From NCBI RefSeq assembly GCF_036059255.1, contig NZ_CP107947.1, forward strand, positions 2,170,001-2,234,000: 64,000 nucleotides of DNA, in the 5' to 3' direction. Position numbers and translations under genes: made by a program. Under the pieces are notes generated by a model. That model was not told where the DNA came from and searched no databases. It saw only the letters and a program-made list of their open reading frames with translations. The stretch comes from Micromonospora sp. NBC_00389. GTDB lineage: Bacteria; Actinomycetota; Actinomycetes; Mycobacteriales; Micromonosporaceae. Of the stretch, positions 24,418 through 32,820 are shown in pieces. Position 1 is the stretch's first letter, and each line of letters starts with the position of its first letter.

Positions 24418-26257
24418 TCTTCAGCACCTCTTCCAGCGTCGTCTCCAGCTCGGCGGACGTGAACGGCAGGCCGCGGACCTGGTTGTAGCTGATCGCGTCG
24501 ACCAGGTAGCGGGCCCGGATGACGTGCGCCAGCTGGCCCAGGTTCATCTCCGGAATGACCACGCGGTCGTAGGAGCGCAGCACCTCGCCGAGGTTGGCCG
24601 GCATCGGCGCCAGGTGCCGCAGGTGCGCCTGGGCGACGGACAGGCCCCGCTGGCGCAGCCCACGGCAGGCCGCGCCGATCGGCCCGTACGTCGAGCCCCA
24701 GCCGAGCACCAGCACCCGGGCGTCGCCGTCCGGGTCCTCCACCTCGATGTCCGGCACCGGGATGGTCTCGATCCGGGCTGCCCTCGTACGCACCATGAAG
24801 TCGTGGTTGGCCGGATCGTAGGAGATGTCCCCGGTCTTGTCGGCCTTCTCCAGCCCGCCGATCCGGTGCTCCAGCCCCGCGGTGCCCGGGATCGCCCACG
24901 GCCGGGCCAGGGTCTCCGGGTCGCGCAGGTACGGCAGGAAGGTGGTGCCGTCCTCGCCGTTGGGCTTGGTGGCGAACTCCACCCGCAGGTCGGGGAGTGA
25001 CTCGACGTCGGGCAGCAGCCACGGCTCCGAGCCGTTGGCGACGTAGTTGTCCGACAGGAGGATCACCGGGGTGCGGTAGGTCAGCGCGATCCGGGCGGCC
25101 TCCAGCGCGGCGAAGAAGCAGTCCGACGGCGATCTGGGCGCGATCACGGCGATCGGCGCCTCGCCGTGCCGGCCGTAGAGCGCGATGTTGAGGTCGGCCT
25201 GCTCGGTCTTGGTCGGCATGCCGGTCGACGGGCCGGCGCGCTGCACGTCCACGATCACCAGCGGCAGCTCCAGCGCCACCGCGAGCGAGATCGTCTCGCT
25301 CTTGAGCGCCACGCCGGGGCCGCTGGTGGTGGTCACCCCGAGCGACCCGCCGTACGACGCGCCCAGTGCGGCGCCGACCGCGGCGATCTCGTCCTCCGCC
25401 TGCATGGTGAGCACGCCGAAGCGCTTGTGCTTGCTCAGCTCGTGCAGGATGTCCGAGGCCGGCGTGATCGGGTACGCGCCGAGGAAGACCGGCAGCCCGG
25501 AGCGGACTCCGGCAGCGACCAGACCCAGCGAGAGTGCGGCGTTGCCGGTGATGTTGCGGTAGGTGCCCGGCTTCATCTTCGCCGGCTTGACCTCGTAGCG
25601 GACCGCGAAGTCCTCGGTGGTCTCGCCGAAGTTCCAGCCGGCCTTGAACGCGGCCACGTTCGCCGCGACCAACTCCGGGCGGGCCGCGAACTTACGCTCC
25701 AGGAAGCGCAGCGTCGACTCGTACGGCCGGGAGTACATCCAGGAGAGCAGGCCGAGGGCGAACATGTTCTTCGACCGCTCGGCGTCCTTCTTGGACACCT
25801 CGTGGGCGGCGAGCGCGCCGACCGTCATCGAGGTCAGTGCCACCGGGTGCACGACGTAGCCGGCCAGCGACTCGTCGTCGAGCGGGCTGGTCTGGTAGCC
25901 GACCTTGGCCAGGTTGCGCCTGGTGAACTCGTCGGTGTTGACGATGATGTCCGCGCCGCGCGGCAGGTCGGCCAGGTTGGCCTTGAGCGCCGCGGGGTTC
26001 ATCGCCACCAGCACGTTGGGCGCGTCGCCCGGGGTGAGGATGTCGTAGTCGGCGAAGTGAACCTGGAAGCTCGACACGCCGGGCAGGGTGCCGGCGGGAG
26101 CCCGGATCTCGGCGGGGAAGTTGGGCAGCGTGGAGATGTCGTTGCCGAGCTGTGCCGTCTCCGAGGTGAACCGGTCGCCGGTCAACTGCATGCCATCGCC
26201 GGAGTCACCGGCGAACCGGATGACCACCCGGTCGAGTTGACGGATCTGCTTGGTCAC
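24410..26257 (-). CDS. korA: 2-oxoacid:ferredoxin oxidoreductase, fused gamma-alpha subunit
   Basis: The 615-aa protein begins with the gamma domain (residues ~1-190: VIRFAGDSGDGMQLTGDRF, NFPAEIRAPAGTLPGVSSFQ) fused to the alpha pyrimidine-binding domain (~205-600: GAYPITPASDILHELSKH, MQAEDEIAAVGAALGASY, TTTSGPGVALKSE). This gamma-alpha fusion is the actinobacterial KorA form. The GTG at 26257 (VTKQIRQLDRVVIRF) is chosen because the frame upstream is Arg-rich and unlike the family. It works with KorB and low-potential ferredoxin in the cytoplasm. Confidence 0.93.
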
Positions 26258-26572
26258 GCCTGCACCTCGCTTCGCTGCGCGCGGTCGCGCGGGCGGCTGA
26301 ACATGATGGTGACCTCGCCTTGCCCGGCCACGGAACCTCCTTGACGCAACGCTGCAACGCACCGCCCCAGGCTGGTCCGGTCCGCTGTCGTTCCTCACCT
26401 GAGAGCCTACGTCGAACGGACCCCCGACCCTTCCCAGAGGTCCGCCGACTGGGACCGGATCGGGCCGAGAATTACCCGGTTTTGCGACGTTTCGCCCGGC
26501 CCGCCGTAATCCAGATCACCGTCGGCGTCGCGCCGGCGACCCCGATCGGCCGGCGAGCCCAGGTGTCGCTGC
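26258..26572. other. gene-free gap upstream of korA
   Basis: No frame with coding character was found. The part next to korA presumably holds the promoter of the korAB operon; the rest is behind the stop of the secreted protein gene. No clear palindrome or promoter box was recognised. Confidence 0.45.
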
Positions 26573-28018
26573 TCAGTCGGTGGCGGTGGTGGGCCGGTTG
26601 GGCGCCCGGTCGGTGAGCCGGCGACGCAGCGAGATGGTGGCCAGCGCCAGGGCCAGCACCACCAGCAGCGCGGAGACCGCGATCAGGATGACCGCAGTGC
26701 GCCGTACCGAGGTCATCGGGCCGTCGTCGGCGGTCCCGCCGCCGCCGAGTACGCCCTGAGAGCCGGTCGGCGCGGGGGGTGAGACCACCGGGGTGGCCAG
26801 CGCGGCCGCCGCGGTGATCCGGAAGCTCATCTGCACCTGTCGGGTCGGGCCACTGCGCGGGTCGAGCTGGCCGATCACCGCACCGGACAGCGGCGCTTCC
26901 CGCTGGGCCTGCGGCGTCGCCTCCACCGGGAGCAGCAACTCGACGGTCCTGCCCGCCGGTACCGAGCCGACGTCGCAGCGGGTGCGGGTCGGGTCGACCG
27001 CCACGCAGCCAGCCGGCGGGGTCGGCACGCTCACCCCTGCCGGCAGGACCACCTCTACCCGGCCTGGGGCGTCCGCCCTGCCGGTGTTGCCCAGCCGGAC
27101 CGCGAGGGTGCTCGGGGCGCCGCTGATGTCGAAGGCCACCTCGTCGGCGGCCAGCGAGATCCCGGAGACCGGCGGGCCGGGCGGGAAGAGCACCGCGAAG
27201 CCCTGGTCGTCGGTCGCCTCGCCGGCCACTCCCGGCGCGTCCGCGGCGACCTGCACGGACCCGCTGAGCGGCATCTGGCGCCAGGCGTTGCCGGCCACCC
27301 GCAGCCGGAGCAGGCTGCTGAACCGGGCGCCCGCCATGGCCGTCCAGGCCCCGCACCGGTACGCGCCGCCGCCGGTGGTGGCGCATCCCCTCGTCCCGGC
27401 ATCGGTCAGGCCGGCGGGCAGGGTGTACGAGAGCCGGATCCGCTGGGCGGCGGTGGCTGTATTGGTCACCGTGACCCGGAGCGTGGTGACCGTGCTGGCC
27501 GCGTTCCAGTACGTGCCGGTGACGGTGACGTCCTCGGTGGTGACCTGCACGCCGAGCGGGTTCGGCGGCGGGGCGTCCGGGCCCGGCGCCGACGGGCGGA
27601 CCGGCGGCACGGTGGGCGCCGGCGGCCGAGGCGTGGGAGGCCGGGTGGTGCTGCCCGGCGCGGGTGCGGTGGTGGTCGGTGCCGGTGGCACGTCCGGCGC
27701 GGTGGTCTCCGGGGCCGGTGGCGTCGTCTCCGGCGGCGGCGCGGTGGTCTCCGGGGCCGGGTCGGTCGGCACGGGATCGTCGCCCGGTCCCTCGGTCGAG
27801 GTGGGCTCATCCGTCGGGGTTGTCCCGGGGCCCGGCTCGGGTTCCGTCGCCGGGTCGGTCACCACCGCGATCGGGTTGGCCTCCGGCACCGCCGCGCCGG
27901 CCCAGGTCGGCCCCACGGCGAGTGCCGCGAGCAGGCCGAGCGCGAGCGATGTCGGCAGCAGGGGCGTGGAACGCCGACCCGCCGCCCGGCCACCGGGCGG
28001 TACGTTCAGGCGGGCCAT
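26573..28018 (-). CDS. secreted, C-terminally membrane-anchored Pro/Thr-rich surface protein
   Basis: The 481-aa protein has a signal peptide (residues ~1-43, LLPTSLALGLLAALAVGPTWAGA) and a long Pro/Thr/Glu stalk (~50-150, with repeated APETT and PPPETT units). Two beta-sandwich domains follow, similar to DUF11/CARDB-type repeats (VTGTYWNAASTVTTLRVTVT; LAVRLGNTGRADAPGRVEVV), each with a Cys pair. A C-terminal helix (AVILIAVSALLVVLALALATI) is followed by a short basic tail. The layout is that of a cell-wall-spanning surface protein exposed beyond peptidoglycan. No sortase motif is visible. It is divergent from nuoA; function unknown. Confidence 0.75.
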   Translation of the reverse strand: MARLNVPPGGRAAGRRSTPLLPTSLALGLLAALAVGPTWAGAAVPEANPIAVVTDPATEPEPGPGTTPTDEPTSTEGPGDDPVPTDPAPETTAPPPETTPPAPETTAPDVPPAPTTTAPAPGSTTRPPTPRPPAPTVPPVRPSAPGPDAPPPNPLGVQVTTEDVTVTGTYWNAASTVTTLRVTVTNTATAAQRIRLSYTLPAGLTDAGTRGCATTGGGAYRCGAWTAMAGARFSSLLRLRVAGNAWRQMPLSGSVQVAADAPGVAGEATDDQGFAVLFPPGPPVSGISLAADEVAFDISGAPSTLAVRLGNTGRADAPGRVEVVLPAGVSVPTPPAGCVAVDPTRTRCDVGSVPAGRTVELLLPVEATPQAQREAPLSGAVIGQLDPRSGPTRQVQMSFRITAAAALATPVVSPPAPTGSQGVLGGGGTADDGPMTSVRRTAVILIAVSALLVVLALALATISLRRRLTDRAPNRPTTATD

Positions 28019-28147
28019 CTGTCCTCCGGTGACATGGGTGAGGGTTCCAGTATTCGGTCACAGTTGCCCCAGTGCACTAGTCCCATCTGGAAACAAATCC
28101 GTAACGTGTTTGGGACGGCCGTTCGGGGCGGGCGGTAGGCTCCCGTC

Positions 28148-28525
28148 GTGACCGGTTACCTGGGCTCGTACGCGACGCTCGGGCTCTTGCTGCTCGCCAG
28201 CGTCCTGTTCTTCGTCACTGCGTTCTCTGCCAACCGGGTGTTACGTCCCGCCCGTCCGGCCAATCCGGTCGGTAAGCGGACCAGCTACGAGTGCGGGCTC
28301 GACCCGGTCGGCGCGGACTGGGCGCAGATGCAGATCCGCTACTACGTCTACGCCTACCTGTACGTCCTGTTCGCGGTCGAGGCGGTGTTCCTCTTCCCCT
28401 GGGCGGTGGTCTTCGACCGGCCGGGCTTCGGCCTGGTCACGGTGGTGGAGATGGCGGTGTTCGTGGCGGTGCTCGCGCTCGGCATCCTCTATGCCTGGCG
28501 CAGGAACATCCTGCGCTGGACCTGA
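28148..28525 (+). CDS. nuoA: orphan NADH-quinone oxidoreductase subunit A
   Basis: The 125-aa protein has three membrane helices and the NuoA signature KRTSYECGLDPVG (residues ~43-55), followed by MQIRYYVYAYLYVLFAVEAVFLFPW. NuoA sits at the hinge of complex I between the quinone-binding arm and the membrane arm. No nuoB or other nuo gene is next to it: the neighbours are a surface-protein gene and folP. The complete nuo operon is presumably elsewhere, so this is either a second copy or a detached one. GTG start at 28148. Confidence 0.9.
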   Translation: MTGYLGSYATLGLLLLASVLFFVTAFSANRVLRPARPANPVGKRTSYECGLDPVGADWAQMQIRYYVYAYLYVLFAVEAVFLFPWAVVFDRPGFGLVTVVEMAVFVAVLALGILYAWRRNILRWT

Positions 28526-28592
28526 CCGCCGCGACCTCCGGCGATCGTGCCGGTCCGCCCGGCCGTTCGCGGCCTGTTGTCGCGACGACCGG

Positions 28593-29462
28593 TCAGGCCA
28601 GGCCCCGCCGGGTCACCGCGGGCGGTCGGTCACCGCGGATCGAGGCCACCATGTCCAGCACCCGGCGGGTGGGCCCGACCTGGTGTGCGCGGAACACCTG
28701 GGCACCCAGCCAGGCGGAGATGGCGGTCGCGGCGAGCGTCCCCTCCAGCCGCTCGGCCACCGGCAGGTCCAGCGTCTCGCCGATGAAGTCCTTGTTGGAC
28801 AGCGCCACCAGCAGCGGCCAGCCGGTCCCGGACAGCTCGTCCAGCCGGCGGGTGATCTCCAGGGAGTGCCGCGTGTTCTTGCCGAAGTCATGTGCCGGGT
28901 CGACGAGGATCCCGTCGGGGCGTACCCCCGCCGCCACCGCGCGCTCGGCGAGCCCGGTGACCGTCGCGACCACGTCGGCGACCACATCGTCGAAGGCGGC
29001 CCGGTGCGGTCGGGTCCGCGGAACCAGCCCGCCCGCGTGTGAGCAGACCAGGCCGGCGCCGGTCTGCGCGGCTACCCGGGCCAGCGTCGGGTCGGCACCC
29101 GACCAGGTGTCGTTGAGCAGGTCGGCACCGGCTGCCACGGCCTCCACCGCCACCTCCGCACGCCAGGTGTCGATGGAGATCACCACGTCCGGGAAGGCGG
29201 CCCGCACGGCGGCGATGGTGTCGACCGTGCGGCGGATCTCCTCGGTGGCGTCCACCTCGGCGCCCGGCCCGGCCTTCACCCCGCCGATGTCGATGATCTC
29301 CGCACCCTCCTCGACCGCCCGCTCGACCGCCCGCAGCGCGCTGTCGGCGGCGAAGGTGGCGCCCCGGTCGAAGAACGAGTCCGGCGTGCGGTTGACGATC
29401 GCCATCACCACCAGCTCACCGGGGGCGAACGTCCGCCCACCCAGCCGAAGCGCCCCGGCCAT
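28593..29462 (-). CDS. folP2: FolP2-like dihydropteroate synthase paralogue, probably without DHPS activity
   Basis: The 289-aa protein has the pterin-binding TIM barrel (VMAIVNRTPDSFFDRG, VISIDTWRAEVAVEA, LLNDTWSG, ILVDPAHDFGKN). Several residues that bind pABA and pyrophosphate in true DHPS are changed: the GGESTRPG loop reads GGVKAGPG (residues 60-67), the RKSFIG motif reads NKDFIG, and RVHDV reads RAHQV. M. tuberculosis FolP2 (Rv1207), reported to lack DHPS activity, sits in the same gene context (DivIVA-like protein, tag, DUF3117). The enzyme may bind a pterin for another purpose. A sulphonamide-resistance role is unlikely. Confidence 0.85.
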   Translation of the reverse strand: MAGALRLGGRTFAPGELVVMAIVNRTPDSFFDRGATFAADSALRAVERAVEEGAEIIDIGGVKAGPGAEVDATEEIRRTVDTIAAVRAAFPDVVISIDTWRAEVAVEAVAAGADLLNDTWSGADPTLARVAAQTGAGLVCSHAGGLVPRTRPHRAAFDDVVADVVATVTGLAERAVAAGVRPDGILVDPAHDFGKNTRHSLEITRRLDELSGTGWPLLVALSNKDFIGETLDLPVAERLEGTLAATAISAWLGAQVFRAHQVGPTRRVLDMVASIRGDRPPAVTRRGLA

Positions 29463-29614
29463 GCCCGCCTCCTGAGAATCCGCACCGTCGCCGCTAGCGC
29501 CGGCCGGTCCGACGCTAGCCGGTCAGCCGACCGCCATGTCGGTCGGGCGTCGACGCCGATCGTGATCGGGGTGGTGGGGTCGCTCCCGGCCGGTCGCCGT
29601 GCCACGATCAGTGC

Positions 29615-30241
29615 ATGGGTCAGCTTCTGCTCCTCCTGGTCGTGGCGTTGACCGTCGCAGCGGTGGTTTTCGGCGTGACGGTGCTGGTCAGCGGCCGTGA
29701 TCCCGGCCTGGCGCCGGCCGAGCCGGATTCGCAGGCCGTGCCCCTGCCGGGCACCCGGCCATTGCGCGAATCCGATGTGGGCTCGGTCCGTTTCGATACC
29801 GCGCTGCGCGGGTACCGGATGGCCCAGGTCGATCAGACGATGCGTCGCGCCGCCTACGACATCGGCTACAAGGCTGAGCTGATCGGCGTGCTGGAGGCGG
29901 AGGTCATCGCGTTGCGCGAGGGACGCACCACCGACGCGGACGCGCTGCGCCAGGCCCGTGAGCAGTCCGCTGGCGCGGCGACCGACGAGGGCGCGGTGGC
30001 CGGGCCGGGCGCGGCCGGCACTGGTTCGCTGCCCGACGCCACCTCTTCCCCCGCGGACTCCGACGGCGTGGCGCCGGCCAACGGCGAGCCGACCACGGCC
30101 GCGGCCGGGTCGGCCGGCACTGGTTCGTTGCCCGATGCCACCTCCTCTCCGGCAGACTCCGACGGCGTGGCGCCGATCGTCGGCGAGCCGGCCGACGGCA
30201 ACGGACAGCACGGCGCGGTGGTGCGGTCGGAGAGCGCGTGA
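29615..30241 (+). CDS. membrane protein with DivIVA-type domain and duplicated tail segment
   Basis: The 208-aa protein has one N-terminal membrane helix (residues 2-26), then a DivIVA-like segment RFDTALRGYRMAQVDQTMRR (~59-78) with a short coiled coil. Its acidic, Ser/Ala-rich tail contains a ~26-residue unit twice (AGTGSLPDATSSPADSDG at nucleotides ~30016 and ~30116). DivIVA domains gather at curved membranes and poles. The M. tuberculosis gene at the same place in the folP2/tag neighbourhood (Rv1209) has the same layout. The stop overlaps the start of the SRPBCC gene (GTGA). Confidence 0.75.
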   Translation: MGQLLLLLVVALTVAAVVFGVTVLVSGRDPGLAPAEPDSQAVPLPGTRPLRESDVGSVRFDTALRGYRMAQVDQTMRRAAYDIGYKAELIGVLEAEVIALREGRTTDADALRQAREQSAGAATDEGAVAGPGAAGTGSLPDATSSPADSDGVAPANGEPTTAAAGSAGTGSLPDATSSPADSDGVAPIVGEPADGNGQHGAVVRSESA

Positions 30242-30735
30242 CCGGCCCGGAGGGCGCCGACGATCTTCGCGAGGCGGCCCAACCGGGCGCTGGCGAGGTG
30301 ACCGCCACGGTGATCGTCAAAGCCCCGGCGGAGCGGGTCTTCGCCGCGCTGCTCGCCTGGGACCGTCAGTCCGACTGGATCCCGTTCACGCGGGTGCGGG
30401 TGGTCGAGGGCGACGGCCGCGAGGGCAGCCGGATCGAGGCGGTGACCACGGTCGGCCCGGCGGTGCTGCGCGACGAGATGCGGGTGGTCCGGGTCGACGA
30501 GCCGTACGAGATCGGCGTGGTGCACTGTGGCCAACTGCTGCGCGGCCCGGGCGTGCTGCGCTGCACCCAGATGGACCGGGACCGCACCCAGGTGGTCTGG
30601 CACGAGTGGTTCCACCTGCCGGGTGGCCGGGCCGGTCAGCTGGCGTGGCCGGTGCTCTGGCCCGGCTCCAAGGTCGGCCTCACCCAGACGCTGAAGAGGT
30701 TCGCCCGTCTGGTCGAGCAGGGCCGACTGCCCTGA
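30238..30735 (+). CDS. SRPBCC-fold (polyketide cyclase/START-like) protein
   Basis: The 165-aa protein reads as a helix-grip fold: an N-terminal strand ATVIVKAPAERVFAALLAWDRQSDWIPF, typical of the Polyketide_cyc2 group, a run of short strands around the cavity and a long C-terminal helix (KVGLTQTLKRFARLVEQG). Such proteins bind hydrophobic ligands. No catalytic residue can be pointed out. It is translationally coupled to the DivIVA-like gene by GTGA and is followed after 58 bases by tag on the same strand. Confidence 0.8.
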   Translation: MTGPEGADDLREAAQPGAGEVTATVIVKAPAERVFAALLAWDRQSDWIPFTRVRVVEGDGREGSRIEAVTTVGPAVLRDEMRVVRVDEPYEIGVVHCGQLLRGPGVLRCTQMDRDRTQVVWHEWFHLPGGRAGQLAWPVLWPGSKVGLTQTLKRFARLVEQGRLP

Positions 30736-30793
30736 CCCACGCCCGGCGGCCGGCGGCAATGGCGTGTCAGTCGGATGGCCTAGCGTGTACGAG

Positions 30794-31375
30794 GTGACTG
30801 ACCTGGTGATCGGCGCCGACGGGCTGCCCCGCTGCGCCTGGGGGGCGAGCACCCCCGACTACGCCGTCTACCACGACACCGAGTGGGGGCGGCCGCTGCG
30901 CGGCGACGACGCCCTCTACGAGCGGATGACCCTGGAGGCGTTCCAGTCCGGTCTGTCCTGGCTGACCATCCTGCGCAAGCGCCCGGCGTTCCGGCTGGCC
31001 TTCGACGAGTTCCGGATCCCGACCGTCGCCGGCTACGACGACGCCGACGTGACCCGGCTGCTCGCCGACGCCGGCATCGTCCGTAACCGGGCCAAGATCG
31101 AGGCGGCGATCGCCAACGCCCGCGCCGCGCTGGAGCTGCCCGACGGGCTCTCCGCGCTGCTCTGGTCCTTCGCCCCGCCGGCCCGGCCCGCCCGTCCCGC
31201 CTCGTTCGCCGAGCTCGCGGCGATCACCCCCGAGTCGACCGCGATGGCCAAGGCGCTCAAGAAGCGCGGCTTCCGGTTCGTCGGCCCGACCACCGCGTAC
31301 GCGCTCATGCAGGCGACCGGGATGGTCGACGATCACATCGTCGGCTGCCACGTCACGCTCCCACTCGCGGCGTGA
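30794..31375 (+). CDS. tag: DNA-3-methyladenine glycosylase I
   Basis: The ~193-aa enzyme carries the zinc ligands of Tag: Cys in PRCAWG near the start, His in YHDTEWGRPL, and His/Cys in DDHIVGCHV near the end. It also has the conserved LTLEAFQSGLSWLTILRKR-like block (MTLEAFQSGLSW). It removes 3-methyladenine from alkylated DNA, leaving an abasic site for base-excision repair. The GTG at 30794 (VTDLVIGADGLPRC) is preferred; GTG starts 30764 and 30785 are also in frame. The neighbouring folP2, DivIVA-like and DUF3117 genes match the M. tuberculosis tagA region. Confidence 0.93.
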   Translation: MTDLVIGADGLPRCAWGASTPDYAVYHDTEWGRPLRGDDALYERMTLEAFQSGLSWLTILRKRPAFRLAFDEFRIPTVAGYDDADVTRLLADAGIVRNRAKIEAAIANARAALELPDGLSALLWSFAPPARPARPASFAELAAITPESTAMAKALKKRGFRFVGPTTAYALMQATGMVDDHIVGCHVTLPLAA

Positions 31376-31379
31376 TGGG

Positions 31380-32012
31380 ATGGCAGGCATGACGACCGAG
31401 ACCGCGCGCCGGGCCGGCGAGGCCGGCCACACCGACGGGACGGGCACGTGGGCCGTGCTGCTGCCCGCCGAACGGTACGAGGCCGAACGGCTCGTGCACC
31501 ACGACGCGCTGGAGCTGACCGGGTTGACCGACGTCGGCCGGCCGAGCCCCGGTGACCGGGTGGCGGTGCTGGCCGACGCGCCGCTCCGGCTGGTGGCGCT
31601 CGGCCGGGTCACCGCCCCGGGCCAGCGGCACCGGGAAGACCCGGACGACCCCCAGTCCCCGGTCGAGCCCGGGACGCTCGTCGTGGCGTACACCCGGCGG
31701 GCCTTCGACGAGCCGGTGCCGGCCGACCGGCTGACGCTCGACGGGCCGGTCACCGCGTTGGCCCCGGCGGCCTTCCGGGCGCTGGCCGACCGGCTCGGCC
31801 CGCCCCCGGCGCGGCGCACCTGGCTGGTCAGCCTCGACCTGCCGATCGAGGCCGGCACGCCGGCCGAGGCGGTCCGGCTGTTCTGGTCGTACGTGCAGGA
31901 GCTGGGCCCGCGTGAGCTGCCCGCCTTCGTCTCGCCGTCCGGGGACGAGCTGGCCATGCAGGCGTTCGTGCTGGGCGAGGAGGCCAACCAGGACCCGGAA
32001 GAGGACGACTAG
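31380..32012 (+). CDS. conserved hypothetical protein (210 aa)
   Basis: No family was recognised. The protein is soluble and rich in Ala, Arg and Asp, starts GTWAVLLPAERYEAERLVHH after a 20-residue leader, and ends in an acidic tail (EEANQDPEEDD). It contains PSPGDRVAVLADAPLRLVAL, which reads like an OB/EVE-type beta barrel, and two RxWLVSLDLPIEA-type strands. It starts five bases behind the tag stop and is probably co-transcribed, so a DNA-repair or nucleic-acid link is possible. The enoyl-CoA hydratase gene converges on it with a 12-base gap. Confidence 0.65.
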   Translation: MAGMTTETARRAGEAGHTDGTGTWAVLLPAERYEAERLVHHDALELTGLTDVGRPSPGDRVAVLADAPLRLVALGRVTAPGQRHREDPDDPQSPVEPGTLVVAYTRRAFDEPVPADRLTLDGPVTALAPAAFRALADRLGPPPARRTWLVSLDLPIEAGTPAEAVRLFWSYVQELGPRELPAFVSPSGDELAMQAFVLGEEANQDPEEDD

Positions 32013-32024
32013 AAGGCCCAGCCG

Positions 32025-32816
32025 TCAGCGTCCCTCGAAGACCGGTTTCTGCTTACCGACGAAGGCGATGGTGGCCGCACGGTGGTCGGTCGTGGCGCCG
32101 CAGATCGCCTGCGCCTGCGCCTCGGCGGCCAGCGCGTCGGCGAGGGTGCCGGCGTCGGCGATGGAGAGCTGCCGCTTGATCGCCCCGTACGCGACGGTCG
32201 GGCCGGCGGCGAGCCGGGCGGCCAGTTCCTGCGCGGCCGGCAGCACCTGCTCGTCGTCGTCCACCAGCCGGTTGAGCAGCCCCAGCTGGCAGGCCTCCTT
32301 GGCGCGGACCGGCTCGGCCAGCATCAGCAGCTCCACCGCCTTGGCGTGCCCGACCAGTCGGGGCAGCGTCCAGGAAGCGCCGGTGTCAGCGGCGAGGCCG
32401 ACCTTGGCGAAGGCCATCAGGAAGCTCGTGGCCGGGCCGCCGATCCGGATGTCAGCGAGGAAGGCCAGCGAAGCGCCCGCCCCGGCGGCCATCCCACGGA
32501 CGGCAGCCACCACCGGCTTGGGCAGATTGGCCAGCCGGGCGGCGATCGGGTTGTAGTGCGCCCGCACGGTGTCCAGCGGGTTACCCGCCCCGCCCTCCAG
32601 GGTCGCCACGTGCTCGCGCAGGTCCTGGCCGGCGCTGAACGACCCGCCCGCGCCGGCCAGCACGACCGCCCGGCAGGACCGGTCGGTCTCCAGCTCGGCC
32701 AGGGCGTCCCGCAGGGCCTCCTTGAGCGCCACGTCGAGCGCGTTCATGGCGTGCGGCCGGTTCAGCGTGAGGGTGACGACGGCATCGGTCCGGTCGACCA
32801 GCAACGGCTCGGTCAC
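32025..32816 (-). CDS. enoyl-CoA hydratase/isomerase, PaaG-like
   Basis: The 263-aa crotonase-fold protein has the oxyanion-hole strands AVVLAGAGGSFSAGQDLREH (residues ~45-64) and KPVVAAVRGMAAGAGASLAF (~99-118), and the LAADTGASWTLPRLVG block characteristic of PaaG (ring-1,2-epoxyphenylacetyl-CoA isomerase). The gene lies four bases behind a PaaX-type regulator on the same strand. Role in phenylacetate breakdown is therefore plausible, but none of the paaABCDE oxygenase genes or paaK are present here. Confidence 0.88.
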   Translation of the reverse strand: MTEPLLVDRTDAVVTLTLNRPHAMNALDVALKEALRDALAELETDRSCRAVVLAGAGGSFSAGQDLREHVATLEGGAGNPLDTVRAHYNPIAARLANLPKPVVAAVRGMAAGAGASLAFLADIRIGGPATSFLMAFAKVGLAADTGASWTLPRLVGHAKAVELLMLAEPVRAKEACQLGLLNRLVDDDEQVLPAAQELAARLAAGPTVAYGAIKRQLSIADAGTLADALAAEAQAQAICGATTDHRAATIAFVGKQKPVFEGR

Positions 32817-32820
32817 GTGT

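Noticed and set aside
25166..26344. 392-aa plus-strand frame opposite korA
   Set aside because: Shadow of a strongly conserved gene; composition is Val/Gly/Arg-rich without any family pattern.
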